Assembly (NCBI GenBank): GCA_029858755.1
Contig: JAOUEK010000056.1
Span: forward strand, 1 to 8,613
Origin: Thermoleophilia bacterium
GTDB lineage: Bacteria; Actinomycetota; Thermoleophilia; Gaiellales; Gaiellaceae
Length of the DNA stretch: 8,613 bases
Direction: 5' to 3'
This document shows positions 7,591-8,613 of this stretch, piece by piece (the stretch's first letter is position 1; each line of letters starts with the position of its first letter). The position numbers were made by a program, and so were the translations under genes. The notes under the pieces were generated by a model. That model was not told the origin of the DNA. It did no database searches and was given only the letters and a program-made list of their open reading frames with translations.

Positions 7591-8591
7591 TGCGAGACGC
7601 CCCATTCGCGACCGGCCCGGTAGCCGAAGAGCTCGGCGCAGGCGAGGAAGAACACCCGCCAGCGGGCCAGCCAGAGGTCGGCCGCGGCGGCGCCGTAGGC
7701 CTCCTCGAGCACGCCGAGCGCCTCGCCGCGACCGGCATCGAGGTTCGCGAGCCACGCCTCCGCCGTGCGCGCGTAGTGGGTGCCGTCGAGCCGCCAGGCG
7801 TCCGTCGCCACGAGGTCGCGTCCGAAGCGGGGGAGCAGGTCGTGCGAGGGCATGGTGCCCCCCGTGAAGAACGTGCGGGCCATCCAGGAGCGCTCGAAGG
7901 TGTAGGCGTGACGCACGTGGGAGAAGACGTGGACGAAGAGCGCACCACCGGGGCGGAGCCACGACGCGACCTTCGCGAGCAGCGCCTCGTAGTTGCGCAT
8001 GTGCTCCAGCATCTCGACCGACACGACGCGGTCGAAGCGACGGTCGGTGTCGAACGCGTTCATGTCGGCGGTGACGACCTCGATCCCGTCGACGCCGCGC
8101 ACCCGCGCCTCCTCCTCGATGTGCGCCCGCTGGAGCGACGAGTTGGAGACGGCGACGACCCGCGTCGCCGGGTAGCGCTCGCGCAGCCAGAACGACAACG
8201 ACCCCCAGCCGCACCCGAGGTCGAGCACGTCCATGCCGTCCTGGATCCCGGCCCGCTCGCACGTGAGCGCCAGCATCGCCTCCTCGGCCCCCGCGAGCGT
8301 CGCCACACCCTCGGGCCACCAACAGCCGCTGTACTTGAGCCGCGGCCCGAGGCACAGGCGGAAGAAGGCCGGCGGCAGCTCGTAGTGCTGCTCGTTGGCC
8401 CGCTCGGGCACCGGCGCGATCGGCGCCGACCGCGAGCGCTCGACCAGCTCGTCGACGGCGCTCGGCCGGCGGCGCTCGCGACGCAGGCGGAGCGCGCAGT
8501 TGCGGCGGATCACCTGCCGCAGCACGGGATCCGGCACGAGCCGGCGCCGGAGCAGCGCGTCGCTGATCACGCGGCGGCGGCGCACGCCCAC
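7560..8591 (-). CDS. SAM-dependent methyltransferase, CFA-superfamily, coclaurine N-methyltransferase-like
   Basis: The 343-aa protein has a class I SAM-binding motif DLGCGWGS (124-131) and [12 protein letters not shown] (66-77), a family variant of the CFA entry motif. Further on are KYSGCWW (86-92), [10 protein letters not shown] (192-201), FFTGGTMPS (241-249) and a C-terminal AELFGY...EW (319-330). These blocks match plant coclaurine N-methyltransferase, recalled from memory, better than E. coli Cfa; E193, E196 and H197 correspond to its acid-base residues. It lacks the N-terminal lipid domain of Cfa and has a basic, arginine-rich N-terminus instead. Bacterial members are mostly annotated as CFA-like methyltransferases with unknown substrate; an amine or a lipid are both possible. 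The start is uncertain: GTG 8591 is given, the frame is open to the window edge, and GTG 8570 is an alternative. No good Shine-Dalgarno precedes either. It converges on the lipid operon. Confidence 0.85.
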   Translation of the reverse strand: MGVRRRRVISDALLRRRLVPDPVLRQVIRRNCALRLRRERRRPSAVDELVERSRSAPIAPVPERANEQHYELPPAFFRLCLGPRLKYSGCWWPEGVATLAGAEEAMLALTCERAGIQDGMDVLDLGCGWGSLSFWLRERYPATRVVAVSNSSLQRAHIEEEARVRGVDGIEVVTADMNAFDTDRRFDRVVSVEMLEHMRNYEALLAKVASWLRPGGALFVHVFSHVRHAYTFERSWMARTFFTGGTMPSHDLLPRFGRDLVATDAWRLDGTHYARTAEAWLANLDAGRGEALGVLEEAYGAAAADLWLARWRVFFLACAELFGYRAGREWGVSHYLLEPRPST

Positions 8592-8597
8592 GCGACG

Positions 8598-8603
8598 ATC
8601 ATG
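8598..8603 (-). promoter_or_regulatory. Possible -10 box of a leaderless promoter for the convergent methyltransferase
   Basis: On the minus strand CATGAT (one base from TATGAT) ends six bases before GTG 8591, the same spacing as the TAGAGT box of the membrane-protein gene. The window ends too soon to see a -35 region. The C at the first position makes this weak. Confidence 0.2.
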
Positions 8604-8613
8604 CGCATCCGGT

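Overview
The window is very GC-rich with strongly G/C-ending codons, frequent GTG starts and at least one promoter that sits directly on its start codon (leaderless type). This points to a high-GC actinobacterium. Thermoleophilia-like lineages are my guess, but nothing in the sequence proves a class. Coding density is high: the longest non-coding stretch is about 158 bp (2379-2536). No rRNA, tRNA, CRISPR array, insertion sequence or phage gene was recognised.

Left part (1-2938), all on the + strand: the C-terminal end of a Kelch-type beta-propeller protein cut by the window edge; a complete TypA/BipA translational GTPase with a probable GTG start at 522; an intergenic region with an 11-bp direct repeat, a strong hairpin and a clear -10 box; and a small multi-pass membrane protein of unknown function.

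Right part (2957-8591) looks like a dedicated membrane-lipid modification locus. A three-histidine-box fatty acyl desaturase (minus strand) is divergently transcribed, with 35 bp between start codons, from a four-gene operon. That operon encodes a COG2907-type FAD oxidoreductase, a DUF1365 protein, a cyclopropane-fatty-acid-synthase (CFA)-family SAM methyltransferase and a small SRPBCC (polyketide cyclase-like) protein. The operon genes overlap by GTGA, GTGA and TGATG junctions, so they are probably translationally coupled. A second SAM methyltransferase, resembling plant coclaurine N-methyltransferases, faces the operon and overlaps its last gene tail to tail by 31 bp; it runs close to the right window edge.

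Working model (inference): the desaturase makes a mono-unsaturated acyl chain. The CFA-family enzyme then adds a SAM-derived carbon across or next to the double bond, and the FAD protein plus the DUF1365 protein carry out a linked redox or processing step. The FAD/DUF1365/CFA trio is known elsewhere: from memory, Mycobacterium tuberculosis Rv0449c-Rv0448c-ufaA1 beside sigK, and the Rhodobacter sphaeroides genes needed for furan fatty acids. What looks unusual here is the addition of a divergent desaturase, an SRPBCC protein and a convergent second methyltransferase, the absence of a sigma/anti-sigma pair within the window, and a histidine-to-glutamine change in the CFA active site. A perfect dyad overlaps the ribosome binding site between the divergent genes and could couple desaturase and operon expression.
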